From positions 1,591,501 to 1,655,500 of the forward strand of contig NZ_SAUH01000001.1 of NCBI RefSeq assembly GCF_004193175.1: 64,000 nucleotides of DNA, in the 5' to 3' direction. Under the pieces are notes generated by a model. That model saw only the letters and a program-made list of their open reading frames with translations, ran no database searches and was not told where the DNA came from. Positions 26,026 to 34,602 of the stretch are shown here, in pieces. Position numbers and translations under genes: made by a program. Numbering within the stretch: position 1 is the first letter of the stretch; every line of letters begins with the position of its first letter. The DNA is from Streptomyces sp. RFCAC02. GTDB taxonomy: Bacteria > Actinomycetota > Actinomycetes > Streptomycetales > Streptomycetaceae.

Positions 26026-26753
26026 GCGGGGCCGGTGCGCAGCCGCCCGGTCCCGGGAACGCGTACCACGGCGCGCTCGGTGACGCCTTCGCCCGGCACT
26101 CGGGCACCAGCCCGTACAACGCGTACATCGACCGCCCGGCAGTGCTCGAACTCGCCGGGGACGTCACCGGCGCCCACGTCCTGGACGTGGGCTGCGGGGC
26201 CGGGTACTACGCGGCGGAGCTGCTGGCCAGGGGCGCGCGCGTCACCGGGGTCGACGGCAGCGCCGCGCTGCTGCGGCACGCGGCGGAACGGGTCGGCGGC
26301 CGGGCCGAGCTGCGGCTGCACGACCTGGAGACGCCACTGCACTTCGCGGCGGACGCCTCGTTCGACGGGGCGGTGTGCGCGCTGGTCCACGCGCACGTCG
26401 AGGCGCGGGACCGGCTGCTCGCGGAGATCCGCCGGGTACTGCGGCCCGGCGGCTGGCTGGTGCTCTCGGCGTCCCATCCCACGGCCGACTGGCGGCACTT
26501 CGGCGGCTCGTACTTCGACGGGAGCTGGGTGGATCTCCCGCTCCCCGGCTCGTCGGAAGCCATCCGGTACCGGCGGCTGACGCTGGAGACCCTCATGACG
26601 GAGTGGCTCGCCGCCGGCTTCACGGTGGAGCGGCTGACCGAGCCGCGTCCGCTGCCGGCGCTGCGGGAGATCGACGCTGCGCTCCATGAGCGGCTGTGTG
26701 CGGAGCCGTCCTTCCTGGCCGTGCGGCTCCGCAATCCCGCCGGGCCTGGCTGA
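26022..26753 (+). CDS. Class I SAM-dependent methyltransferase
   Basis: A 243-residue methyltransferase translationally coupled to the DUF574 gene. SAM-binding motif I is VLDVGCGAGYYAAELLARGARVTGVD, and a post-motif segment ILRVLRPGGWLVLSASHP-like (RRVLRPGGWLVLSASHPTADW) marks the UbiE/small-molecule methyltransferase group. The sequence AYHGALGDAFARHSGTSPYNAYIDRPA precedes the Rossmann fold. The substrate is unknown. The gene ends 33 bases before a 17-bp terminator hairpin shared with the small peptide gene on the other strand. Confidence 0.88.
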   Translation: MSGAGAQPPGPGNAYHGALGDAFARHSGTSPYNAYIDRPAVLELAGDVTGAHVLDVGCGAGYYAAELLARGARVTGVDGSAALLRHAAERVGGRAELRLHDLETPLHFAADASFDGAVCALVHAHVEARDRLLAEIRRVLRPGGWLVLSASHPTADWRHFGGSYFDGSWVDLPLPGSSEAIRYRRLTLETLMTEWLAAGFTVERLTEPRPLPALREIDAALHERLCAEPSFLAVRLRNPAGPG

Positions 26754-26785
26754 CGGCTCCGGCGGCCGTTTCCTTTCCGGCGAAA

Positions 26786-26824
26786 CGATGGGGCGCGCGG
26801 CCACGGAGGCCGCGCGCCCCATCG
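26786..26824. terminator. Strong bidirectional hairpin terminator
   Basis: A perfect 17-bp stem (26786-26802 with 26808-26824) with a 5-base loop lies between the methyltransferase stop (26753) and the stop of the minus-strand peptide gene (26845). It can end both transcripts. Confidence 0.75.
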
Positions 26825-26844
26825 GTGCGACGCATGGAACCAAG

Positions 26845-26913
26845 TCAGCCGATGATCAGGATGTCCAGGTCGGCGCCGATGATGAGGATGTCGAGGTCAC
26901 GGGACTTGTTCAT
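26845..26913 (-). CDS. Unrecognised 22-residue hydrophobic repeat peptide
   Basis: A short gene encoding 22 residues: a charged head (MNKSR) followed by two copies of DLDILIIG joined by one Ala, ending directly after the second copy. AAGGAG (complement of 26921-26926) lies 7 bases before the ATG. A 17-bp hairpin follows the stop by about 20 bases. The two 24-base repeat units differ at two positions, both the third base of a Leu codon (CTC against CTG), so the peptide sequence appears to be under selection. No Cys, Ser/Thr or aromatic core is present beyond the single Ser near the start. I do not recognise the peptide. Possibilities are a membrane-active or type I toxin-like peptide, a precursor, or an assembling structural peptide. 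None is established. Confidence 0.75.
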   Translation of the reverse strand: MNKSRDLDILIIGADLDILIIG

Positions 26914-27501
26914 GGTAACTCTCCTTAAATGCACGACATTTGGGCGAGCTGTGGTGCGGGTGTCACGGTAGTTGGTCGAGTGACGACCACACCAGACCGT
27001 ATGGGACCGGTTTTCGGTCGTCCCTGTGTGTCCGCGCCATTCGGGAGGTGTTACGCGATCCCCGCACGTCCGGCGCACGGCCGACCACGTCGCGGTCCCG
27101 GCGGCCGACGGCGCATTCACACCCGCGCCCGGATCTCACGACCCGTCAATCGGTCTTCTGAACAAGGCGAATGCACAGCAACTCGCACGTCGTTCCCGCT
27201 TCGGGTGCACCGCACTCCGGTCGCCCGCCGGGTACCGCGCCGGTGACGGTCCGGCGTCCTTTCGACAGCCGTTCGACGGCCGAAAAATGACCCCTCCTCG
27301 TGCACACGACACAACGAGTGCGACTGAAATGCGACCCTCACCGATCGAAATGCCACTTCTTTTAACGCAATGGTCATGAAGCGAAAGCCACGCACAAGCG
27401 ATCTCCCGGGGTGAGCCGCGCACAACGCCCACCTCCCGCGTTCCCTCCCGTGCCCGTACAGACTGGACGGGCAGCCAGCACGCCGTCCCCCGGAGCAGCG
27501 C
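26914..27501. other. Non-coding, less GC-rich region upstream of the small peptide gene
   Basis: This 588-bp stretch holds no convincing gene. Open frames crossing it lack ribosome sites and use codons (TTA, ATT, AAA, TTT) unlike the neighbouring genes. Its composition is visibly poorer in G/C, especially 27290-27400. It contains two short dyads, TGGTCG/CGACCA (26973-26989) and GACCG/CGGTC (27005-27019), upstream of the minus-strand peptide gene, and must also carry the promoter of the rightward reductase-deaminase gene. I could not assign a clear -35/-10 pair to either gene. Confidence 0.5.
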
Positions 27502-28632
27502 ATGACGACCCCCGACCTGCCGTCCGTCCTGTTGTCCGTCGCCATGTCCGTCGACGGGCGCATCGACGACGCGACACCCGACCGCCTCGTCCTCTCGGGC
27601 GCCGACGACCTCGACCGGGTGGACGAGGTGCGCGCCGCGCACGACGCGATCCTCGTCGGCGCCGGCACGATCCGCGCCGACGACCCGCGCCTGCTGGTCC
27701 GCTCGGCCGCGCGCCGCCGCGCCCGCGTCGCGGCGGGGCTGCCGGAGAACCCCCTCAAGGCCGCCCTCAGCGGCTCGGGCGACCTCGACCCGGCCGCCGC
27801 GTTCTTCACGGCGGGACCGGCCGACAGGGTGGTCTACTGCCCGACCCCCGCCGTCCCCCGCGCGCGGGCGCGCCTCGGCGGCGCGGCGCCCGTCGTGGAC
27901 GGCGGCGACCCGTTCGACCTCGCCCGCGTCCTCGCCGACCTGCGCGGGCGCGGCGTGCGGCGGCTGATGGTCGAGGGCGGCGCGACGGTGCACACGCGGT
28001 TCCTCGAAGCGGGCCTCGTGGACGAACTGCACCTGGTGATCGCGCCGTTCCTCGTCGGCGACGCGACCGCGCCCCCATTCACGCGCCCGGGCCGCTTCCC
28101 GTACGGGCCGGGGAACCGCCTGACCCTCACGGAGACGCGCCCCGTCGGTGACTGCGTCCTGCTGCGCTACACGGCCACCCGGCCGGGCCACGACCACGAC
28201 CGCTGGATGGCGTTCGCGACCGCCCTGGCACGCCGCTGCCCGCCGTCCTCCTCCGCCTACTCGGTCGGCGCGGTGATCGTCGGCGAGGCGGGGGACGTCC
28301 TGGCGACCGGCTGGTCCCGCGAGGGCGACCCGCACGACCACGCGGAGGAAGCGGCCCTGGCCAAACTCCCCCCGGACGACCCGCGCCTCACGAAGGCGAC
28401 GCTCTACACATCGCTGGAACCCTGCACGACCCGCGCATCACGCCCGCACTCCTGCACGGACCTGATCCTGCGCGCGGGCATCCCCTCCGTGGTCCTGGCA
28501 TGGCGCGAACCACCACTGTTCGCGGACTGCACAGGCACAGAGACACTGCGGGAAGCGGGCGTACACGTGACAGAACTCCCCTCCCACACCCCGGCAGCCC
28601 GCCACCCGAACACCCACCTCCCCACCGTCTGA
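27502..28632 (+). CDS. Reductase-deaminase fusion, RibD-like with reversed domain order
   Basis: A 376-residue protein. Residues 1-235 are a RibD-C/dihydrofolate-reductase-like domain (LLSVAMSVDGRIDDATPDR, DAILVGAGTIRADDPRL, RRLMVEGGATVHTRFL). Residues about 240-376 are a cytidine-deaminase-fold domain with the zinc site His280-Ala-Glu282 and Cys308/Cys318 (EPCTTRASRPHSC). Standard riboflavin RibD has the deaminase first, so the order is reversed and the Cys spacing is one longer than usual. It could catalyse both steps on a riboflavin-like pyrimidine or act in specialised metabolism. No other rib genes are nearby. GGAG lies 8 bases before the ATG. Confidence 0.82.
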   Translation: MTTPDLPSVLLSVAMSVDGRIDDATPDRLVLSGADDLDRVDEVRAAHDAILVGAGTIRADDPRLLVRSAARRRARVAAGLPENPLKAALSGSGDLDPAAAFFTAGPADRVVYCPTPAVPRARARLGGAAPVVDGGDPFDLARVLADLRGRGVRRLMVEGGATVHTRFLEAGLVDELHLVIAPFLVGDATAPPFTRPGRFPYGPGNRLTLTETRPVGDCVLLRYTATRPGHDHDRWMAFATALARRCPPSSSAYSVGAVIVGEAGDVLATGWSREGDPHDHAEEAALAKLPPDDPRLTKATLYTSLEPCTTRASRPHSCTDLILRAGIPSVVLAWREPPLFADCTGTETLREAGVHVTELPSHTPAARHPNTHLPTV

Positions 28633-28701
28633 GCCCCCCGGTCGGCGGAGTGGGGTAGCTTCTCGGGTGGTGTGTACACCTATCCGTGGAAGGTGGCCGG
28701 T

Positions 28702-29496
28702 ATGGAGCGGTCCGTCGTCGTCGAGCTCGACGATGTCAGTGTCCGGCGGTACGTGACCGGGCAGGTCATCCTCGACCGGGTCGGGCTGCGTATCGGCGCC
28801 GGTGAGCACTGGGCGCTCCTCGGCGCGAACGGCGCGGGGAAGACGTCGCTCCTGCGGGTCGTCGGCGCCGTCACGCATCCCACGTCGGGCACCGCCCGCA
28901 TCCTCGGGCACCGGCTCGGGCGGGTGGACGTGCGGGAGCTGCGCGCGCGGCTCGGGCACGTCTCGTCGTCGCAGCGCGTCCCGCAGGACCAGACCGCCAC
29001 CACGGTCGTGCTGACCGGGGCCAGCGGCACCGTGCAGCCGCTGTGGCGCGCCTACGACGACGCCGTCCGCGAGCGTGCCCGCGCGCTGCTCGCCGAGCTG
29101 GACTGCAAGGACTTCGCCGACCGGCCCTTCGGCGTCTGCTCGGGCGGGCAGCGGGCACGCGTCCTCGTGGCGCGCGCCCTCATGCCGGACCCGTCGCTGC
29201 TGCTGCTCGACGAGCCGTTCAACGCCCTCGACCTGCCGTCCCGCGAGGACCTGGTGGACGCCCTCGCCCGCCTCGCCACGACACGGCCGGACCTCACCAC
29301 CGTCACCGTGACCCACCACCTGGAGGAGCTGCCGCCCACCACCAGCCACGCCCTGCTGCTGCGCGAGGGCCGGGTGCTGGCGAGCGGGCCGGTCGGGGAC
29401 GTCCTCACCGGCGAGGCGCTGAGCGCCTGCTTCGGCCGCCCCGTCGAGGTGACGCGGCAGCACGGCCGCTGGTACGCGCGCTCGGGGCGGCCGTAG
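28702..29496 (+). CDS. Stand-alone ABC transporter ATP-binding protein
   Basis: A 264-residue ABC ATPase. The ATG at 28702 follows GGAAGG by 9 bases. The frame extends upstream to a GTG at 28672 without a ribosome site. It has Walker A LLGANGAGKTS, Q-loop region SSSQRVPQDQTATTV, signature CSGGQRARV, Walker B LLLLDEPFNALD and the switch His in VTHHLEELP. The family resembles ModF/YlmA-type ATPases. No permease or binding protein is adjacent, so its partner or an alternative role (for example regulatory or translation-related ATPase) is unknown. Confidence 0.85.
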   Translation: MERSVVVELDDVSVRRYVTGQVILDRVGLRIGAGEHWALLGANGAGKTSLLRVVGAVTHPTSGTARILGHRLGRVDVRELRARLGHVSSSQRVPQDQTATTVVLTGASGTVQPLWRAYDDAVRERARALLAELDCKDFADRPFGVCSGGQRARVLVARALMPDPSLLLLDEPFNALDLPSREDLVDALARLATTRPDLTTVTVTHHLEELPPTTSHALLLREGRVLASGPVGDVLTGEALSACFGRPVEVTRQHGRWYARSGRP

Positions 29497-29523
29497 GCCG
29501 GTGCCGCCCCGGCCGGGCGCGGG

Positions 29524-30354
29524 TCAGCGGGCCTGCGGCGGGATCTCGTTCGGCACGGCGCCGCCGAACCGCCGGTCGCGCGACGCGTACTCGACGCACG
29601 CGTCCCACAGGTTGCGCCGGTCGAAGTCCGGCCACAGCACGTCCTGGTAGACCATCTCCGCGTACGCGCTCTGCCAGATCAGGTAGTTGGACGTGCGCCG
29701 CTCCCCGGAGGGACGGAGGAACAGGTCGACGTCCGGCATGTCCGAGAAGTAGAGGTAGCGGGCGAACGTCTTCTCGTTCACCTTGTCCGGCGATATGCGG
29801 CCGGCCCGCACGTCCTCGGCGAGACGGGCCGCCGCGTCGGCGATCTCGGCGCGGCCCCCGTAGTTGATGCACATGTAGAGGGTCATCACGTCGTTGTCGC
29901 GGGTGCGCTCCTCGGCGTACTGGAGCTTGCGGACGACCGATTTCCACAGCTTCGGCTCACGCCCCGCCCAGCGGATGCGGACCCCCATCGCGTCCAGTTC
30001 GTCGGTGCGGCGGTCGATGACCTCGCGGTTGAACGCCATCAGGAAGCGGACCTCGTCCGGGGAGCGCCGCCAGTTCTCCGTGGAGAAGGCGTACAGCGAC
30101 AGGTTCCTGACCCCCAGCTCGATGCAGCCCTTGACCACGTCGAGGACGACGCTCTCGCCGATCTTGTGCCCCTCGGTGCGCGGCAGACCGCGCTGCTTGG
30201 CCCAGCGACCGTTGCCGTCCATGACGATGGCGACGTGCCCCGGCACCAGCTCGCCGGGCAGTTTGGGGGGCTGCGCGCCGGACGGGTGCGGGTCGGGGGC
30301 GCGGTACGCGCGACGCTGCCGGGGACGGGTGGGCAGCATTCCGCGGGGGGCCAT
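29524..30354 (-). CDS. uppS: Isoprenyl transferase (undecaprenyl diphosphate synthase family)
   Basis: A 276-residue cis-prenyltransferase that condenses isopentenyl diphosphate to make long-chain polyprenyl diphosphates for cell-wall lipid carriers. The catalytic Asp46 is in [13 protein letters not shown], and the C-terminal block [22 protein letters not shown]...W supplies diphosphate and magnesium contacts. The ATG at 30354 has GGAG 7 bases upstream. A basic Pro-rich N-terminal extension of about 35 residues precedes the fold. It lies directly downstream of recO on the same strand, an order I remember from other Streptomyces. Confidence 0.93.
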   Translation of the reverse strand: MAPRGMLPTRPRQRRAYRAPDPHPSGAQPPKLPGELVPGHVAIVMDGNGRWAKQRGLPRTEGHKIGESVVLDVVKGCIELGVRNLSLYAFSTENWRRSPDEVRFLMAFNREVIDRRTDELDAMGVRIRWAGREPKLWKSVVRKLQYAEERTRDNDVMTLYMCINYGGRAEIADAAARLAEDVRAGRISPDKVNEKTFARYLYFSDMPDVDLFLRPSGERRTSNYLIWQSAYAEMVYQDVLWPDFDRRNLWDACVEYASRDRRFGGAVPNEIPPQAR

Positions 30355-30404
30355 AGGGGAACTCCAGGGGGTCCGTTTCGATCCTGCCGCCGAGGGTAGT
30401 CCTC

Positions 30405-31153
30405 TCAGCCCTTCTCCACGAACCGCAGGGAGCGCAGTCCGCGCTCCAGATGCCAGTGGAGATACGCCGACACGAGGCCGCTGCCCTCCCGCACGTGCCG
30501 GGCCTCGGCGGCGTCGGCGGTGTCCCAGTCGCCGGTGAGGAGCGCGCCGAGCAGCCGCAGCGCCTCCCCCGACGGCACGACGCTGCCCGGCACACGGCAG
30601 TCGCCGCACACCGCGCCGCCCGCGGAGACCGAGAAGAACCGGTTCGGCCCCGGCATGCCGCAGCGCGCGCAGGCGTCGAAGCTGGGCGCGTAGCCGCCGA
30701 CCGCGAGGGACCGCAGCAGGAACGCGTCGAGGACGAGCCCCGGCGCGTGCGACCCGGCGGCGAGGGTCCGCAGGCCGCCGACGAGGAGGAGGTACTGCTG
30801 GACGTTCGGCTCGCCCTCGTGGTCCGTGAACCGTTCCGCCGTCTCCAGCATGGCTGTGCCGGCGGTGTAGCGGGGGTAGTCCCCGACGAGGGGCCGGCCG
30901 TAGGGGCGATGGTCTCGGCCTGGGTGCACAGCGGCAGCCCGCGCCCGACCAGCGCGCTCCCCCGCGCGAAGAACTGCACGTCGACGTGTGTGAACGGCTC
31001 CAGGCGCGCGCCGAACTTCGACTTCGTCCGGCGTACGCCCCGCGCCACCGCGCGCACCCGTCCGTGACCGCGCGTGAGGAGGGTGATGATCCGGTCCGCC
31101 TCGCCCAGCTTCTGGGTGCGCAGCACGATGCCGTCGTCGCGGAACAGGGTCAT
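30405..31153 (-). pseudogene. recO: DNA repair protein RecO, interrupted by a single-base frameshift
   Basis: RecO helps load RecA onto gaps by acting with RecR. Residues [39 protein letters not shown] to [13 protein letters not shown] are encoded from 31153. The rest ([26 protein letters not shown] to [10 protein letters not shown] at 30405) is in another frame. The break is in a run of four G on the plus strand (30903-30906). Five would restore the family sequence TIAPYGR. The downstream part keeps the zinc cysteines (CARCG...CGDC) and normal codon use, so the lesion is recent or a sequencing error in a homopolymer. As read, the protein would be truncated after about a third. Confidence 0.85.
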
Positions 31154-31280
31154 GCGTCCATTCTGGCGCACGCGCCGCGCGCCGCCCGTGCCCCGGTGTG
31201 CCTCCCCTGTGTGCCCTGGACGGCCGATGCGCGCGGCGGCCCGCCGGGCGTACGGGGGCGGGGTGGCCGAAGGTGGAGAG

Positions 31281-32552
31281 GTGAAGCCCACTGCGAGTCT
31301 CCGGGTCGCGCGGTGGCGCCGCCGCAGGCGGGACGACCGGGCGGTCAGACCGCTGCGCGCCGGGCGCCGCGCGCCGTTCTGGCTGCTGCCCGCGCTGCTG
31401 CTGGTGGCCATCGTGGTGGGTGACTGGAACTCGTCGGGCGAGCTGCGGATCGTGACGTGGATCGTGCTGGTGCCCGGCATCGCGGCGGCGCTGTGCGGGG
31501 TGGTGATGACGGCGCTGTTCGCCGCGGCCGCCGCCGTCTGCTACTACCAGCTCGACCGCGCCTGGGGGTACCAGTACGCGGAGGGTCCGGCGGACTTCTG
31601 GCTGGTGGTGGCGGGCGGGCTGCTCGCCGTGCTGGCGTCGTGGCTGCGGCGGCGCGCACAGCACCGGCTGCTGGGCCTGGAGAACGGGGCGGAGGCGACA
31701 CGGCTCGCGGTGCTGCGCCCGCTGCCGCGCCGTACGGGGAACCTGTCGCTGGCCAGCGCCTACCTGGCGGCGGACGCGGACGCGCGGGTCGGCGGCGACT
31801 TCTTCGACGTGCAGCCGTCGCCGCACGGGACGCGGGTGCTGCTCGGCGACATCCAGGGGAAGGGCACGACGGCGGTGGACGCGGCGTCCGCGCTGCTCGG
31901 GACGTTCCGCGAGGCCGGGTACTACGAGGAGCTGGGGACGGTCGCCGAACGGCTCGACAACCGGATGCGGCGGCACAACCAGTACAGCGCCGACCTCGGC
32001 CAGCCGTTCGAACGTTTCGCGACGGCGGTGCTCATCGGCTTCCCGGCGGAGGACGAGGGGTGGATCGACATGGTCAATTTCGGTCATCCCGCGCCGCTGG
32101 TCCTCGGCCGGTCCGGGGTGCGTCCCCTGCCGGAGGGGAACGGCCCGCCGGTGGGCCTCTCGACGTTCGCCGGGGAGCTGCCCCCGGTGGTGCGGGTGCC
32201 GTTCGAGCGGTCGGAGACGCTGCTGCTGTTCACGGACGGGGTGACCGAGGCCCGCGACCGCGCCGGGCGGTTCCTGCCGGTGGCGGCGCGCCTCGCGGCG
32301 TACCTCGCGGACGACGGGGACACCGCGCCGCTGAGCGTGGTGCGCGCCGTGGAGGACGCGGTGATCCTCCACACGCACGGCCGGCTCCAGGACGACACCG
32401 CGATCCTGGCCGTACGGGCGGAGCCGGGCGCCGGTACCGCGCCACCGGCCGAACTGGCCCCGGACGCGCTCCCCAGGGACCACGGCCCGGCCGGCCCCGA
32501 CCTGACCGGCGGCCCCCGCCCGGCCCGCCGCGACGACCGCAGGGGCGGCTGA
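31281..32552 (+). CDS. SpoIIE/PP2C-type membrane serine phosphatase
   Basis: A 423-residue protein. The GTG at 31281 follows AAGGTGGAG. Three or four membrane helices occupy residues about 30-125 ([42 protein letters not shown]). The cytoplasmic part is a PPM-type phosphatase with the metal-binding acidic residues in [29 protein letters not shown] and [10 protein letters not shown]. Such proteins usually dephosphorylate anti-sigma-factor antagonists in partner-switching cascades. No anti-sigma or antagonist gene is adjacent. It is divergent from recO with about 130 bases between them. Confidence 0.88.
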   Translation: MKPTASLRVARWRRRRRDDRAVRPLRAGRRAPFWLLPALLLVAIVVGDWNSSGELRIVTWIVLVPGIAAALCGVVMTALFAAAAAVCYYQLDRAWGYQYAEGPADFWLVVAGGLLAVLASWLRRRAQHRLLGLENGAEATRLAVLRPLPRRTGNLSLASAYLAADADARVGGDFFDVQPSPHGTRVLLGDIQGKGTTAVDAASALLGTFREAGYYEELGTVAERLDNRMRRHNQYSADLGQPFERFATAVLIGFPAEDEGWIDMVNFGHPAPLVLGRSGVRPLPEGNGPPVGLSTFAGELPPVVRVPFERSETLLLFTDGVTEARDRAGRFLPVAARLAAYLADDGDTAPLSVVRAVEDAVILHTHGRLQDDTAILAVRAEPGAGTAPPAELAPDALPRDHGPAGPDLTGGPRPARRDDRRGG

Positions 32553-32557
32553 GCCCG

Positions 32558-32908
32558 TCAGCGCGCCGCAGCGAGGACCAGCGAGGCGACGGCCAGCGCC
32601 AGGTAGGCGGCGGGGAAGGCCACGTTGTGCAGGACGCGGGCACGCAGGTGCGCCGCGACGGCGCCGACGTAGAAGAGGACGAGACCCGCGGCCGCCGCGA
32701 GGCCGACGGGCCGAAGCCCGAGCAGCCCGAGGACCAGCCCGGCCGCGCCCGCCGCCTTGAGCGCCGCGAGCCACGGCAGCCAGGGACGGGGGACGCCCAC
32801 CTCCGCCGAGTTGGCGAGGACGAAGCGCGCCCGCGCCAGGTCCGCCGCCGCGATGCCCCCGTTGGCCGCCGCGGTGATGACCGTGACCGCCACGTACGCC
32901 GTGCCCAT
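32558..32908 (-). CDS. DoxX-family membrane protein
   Basis: A 116-residue protein with four predicted helices, matching the small DoxX-like group (GTAYVAVTVITAAANGGIAAADLARARFVLANSAEVGVP, then LKAAGAAGLVLGLL). The ATG at 32908 was chosen because the region upstream is the shared control region of a divergent LysR gene. Members of this family are implicated in redox or quinone-related membrane functions but mostly uncharacterised. It is the likely target of the LysR regulator 103 bases away. Confidence 0.82.
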   Translation of the reverse strand: MGTAYVAVTVITAAANGGIAAADLARARFVLANSAEVGVPRPWLPWLAALKAAGAAGLVLGLLGLRPVGLAAAAGLVLFYVGAVAAHLRARVLHNVAFPAAYLALAVASLVLAAAR

Positions 32909-33011
32909 GCTGTCCGCCTTCCGGTCGGGCGGCGGCCCGTCCGCCCCCTCGCCCGCAGCCTTCCGGCGTCCCGGGGACAGCGTCCAATACCCGCTTCCAT
33001 AGCCTGGCCGC

Positions 33012-33932
33012 ATGGATCTCGACACCCGGCTGCTGCGCTACTTCGTCGCCGTCGCGGAGGAGGGCACCATCACCCGCGCGGCGGCCCGGCTCTTCGTCTC
33101 GCAGCCGTCCCTCACCCGGCAGATCAGGCAGTTGGAGGACCGGCTTGGCACGCCGCTGTTCGACCGTTCCCGCACCGGCATGACGCTGACGGAGCCGGGG
33201 CGCGCCCTGGCCCGGCGGGCGCCCGCGCTGCTCGACGGGCTCGACTCGGTGCTGCGCGAGACGCGGGAGGCCGCCGCCCGCGCGGCCAGGACGCTGCGGG
33301 TCGGATTCCTGGCGAGCGCGGCCAACGAGGCGACCCGGTGGATCGTCGCCGAGTTCGCCCGGCGGCGGCCCGGCTGGCGGGCGGAGATGCGGCAGGCCCC
33401 CTGGTCGGACCCGAGCGCCGGGCTCGCCTCGGGAGCCGTCGACGTGGCGCTGGTGCGGCTGCCGTTCCCCGGCCAGGAGGCGCTGCGGACCACGGCACTG
33501 TTCGTCGAGCCCCGCTGGGTCGCGCTGCCCGCCGGGCATCCGCTCGCGGGGCGGGAGGTGATCCCGTTCCGCGACCTGTGGGACGAGCCGTTCGTGGCGG
33601 CCCCGGCCGGGACCGGCGAGTGGCGGGACCACTGGCTGGCCGCCGGCGAACGCGACGGCCGCCCCGTCCGCGTCGGCGCCGTCACCGAGCTGCCGGACGA
33701 CTGGCTGAGCGCCGTCGCACACGGCCACGGCGTCGCGCTCGCCCCGGCGTCCGCCGCCCGCTTCTACGCGCGCCCGGGCGTCACGTACCGGCCCGTGCGC
33801 GGGGTGAGCCCCAGTGGCGTCGGGGTCGCCCGGCCCTCGGTTGATGGTCCCGGCGCGCCGGTCGTGCGGGACTTCGTGCGCTGCTGCCTGGACGCGGCCG
33901 GCGTCACGGTGCCCCGTTCGCGCCGGGAGTGA
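33012..33932 (+). CDS. LysR-family transcriptional regulator
   Basis: A 306-residue LysR protein starting MDLDTRLLRYFVAVAEEGTITRAAARLFVSQPSLTRQIRQLEDRLGTPLFDR, an ideal N-terminal helix-turn-helix. The effector domain follows from about residue 90. It is divergent from the DoxX gene and probably controls it. Its 3' end overlaps the 3' end of the convergent response-regulator gene by 29 bases, so there is no room for a separate terminator. Confidence 0.9.
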   Translation: MDLDTRLLRYFVAVAEEGTITRAAARLFVSQPSLTRQIRQLEDRLGTPLFDRSRTGMTLTEPGRALARRAPALLDGLDSVLRETREAAARAARTLRVGFLASAANEATRWIVAEFARRRPGWRAEMRQAPWSDPSAGLASGAVDVALVRLPFPGQEALRTTALFVEPRWVALPAGHPLAGREVIPFRDLWDEPFVAAPAGTGEWRDHWLAAGERDGRPVRVGAVTELPDDWLSAVAHGHGVALAPASAARFYARPGVTYRPVRGVSPSGVGVARPSVDGPGAPVVRDFVRCCLDAAGVTVPRSRRE

Positions 33933-34602
33933 TGAGGCCCGACTCGTACGCGAGGATCACGAGCTGCGCGCGGTCCCGTGCGGCGAGCTTGCCCATGATG
34001 CGGCTGACGTGCGTCTTCGCCGTCAGGGGCGACAGGGACAGGGCCGCCGCGATCTCCGCGTTGTTCAGGCCCCGCGCCACCAGCGCGAGGACCTGCCGTT
34101 CGCGCCCCGACAGGCGGTCGAGCGCCGCCGGGAGCGCGCCGTCCGCCGCCGGGACCGCGGGAGCCCGCAGCGCGCGGGCGATCAGGCGGGCCGTCGGCCC
34201 CGGGGAGAGCAGCGCGTCCCCCGCCGCGACGGTGCGGATGCCGTCGAGCAGGTCGGCCGGGCGGGTGTCCTTCACCAGGAAGCCGGACGCGCCCGCCCGC
34301 AGCGCCTCGACGACGTGCTCGTCCGTGTCGTACGTCGTGAGGACGAGGACCCGCACCCCCGCGAGGTCGTCGTCGGCGGCGATGCGGCGGGTGGCCTCGA
34401 TGCCGTCCAGGTCGGGCATGCGGATGTCCATCACGACGAGGTCGGCGCGGCAGGAGCGGGCGCGTTCGACGGCCTCCCGGCCGGTGCCCGCCTCGCCGAC
34501 GACCGTCATGCCGGGCGCCGAGTCCACGAGCATCGCGAACGCCGAACGCACCAGCGTCTGGTCGTCCGCGAGCAGCACCCGTATCTCCGTGTCCCCGTTC
34601 AC
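33904..34602 (-). CDS. NarL/LuxR-type response regulator
   Basis: A 232-residue two-component regulator. The receiver domain has the acidic pair in LLADDQTLVRSAF and the phospho-acceptor Asp in LVVMDIRMPDLDG. The C-terminal LuxR helix-turn-helix reads LSGRERQVLALVARGLNNAEIAAALSLSPLTAKTHVSRIMGKL. Its start overlaps the kinase stop (ATGA), so the pair is made together. The likely target is the MMPL transporter at the head of the operon. Confidence 0.92.
   Translation of the reverse strand: MNGDTEIRVLLADDQTLVRSAFAMLVDSAPGMTVVGEAGTGREAVERARSCRADLVVMDIRMPDLDGIEATRRIAADDDLAGVRVLVLTTYDTDEHVVEALRAGASGFLVKDTRPADLLDGIRTVAAGDALLSPGPTARLIARALRAPAVPAADGALPAALDRLSGRERQVLALVARGLNNAEIAAALSLSPLTAKTHVSRIMGKLAARDRAQLVILAYESGLITPGANGAP

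Noticed and set aside
27136..27380. Possible minus-strand gene starting MTIALKEV in the A/T-richer region
   Set aside because: No ribosome site, a TTA codon and other rare codons, no hydrophobic or domain pattern, and its G/C at third positions is unlike any gene here.
25192..28632. RiPP or other natural-product cluster around the short peptide
   Set aside because: The peptide lacks Cys, Thr or aromatic core residues. No radical SAM, ATP-grasp, YcaO, lanthionine enzyme or protease is nearby, and the methyltransferases are on the opposite strand.
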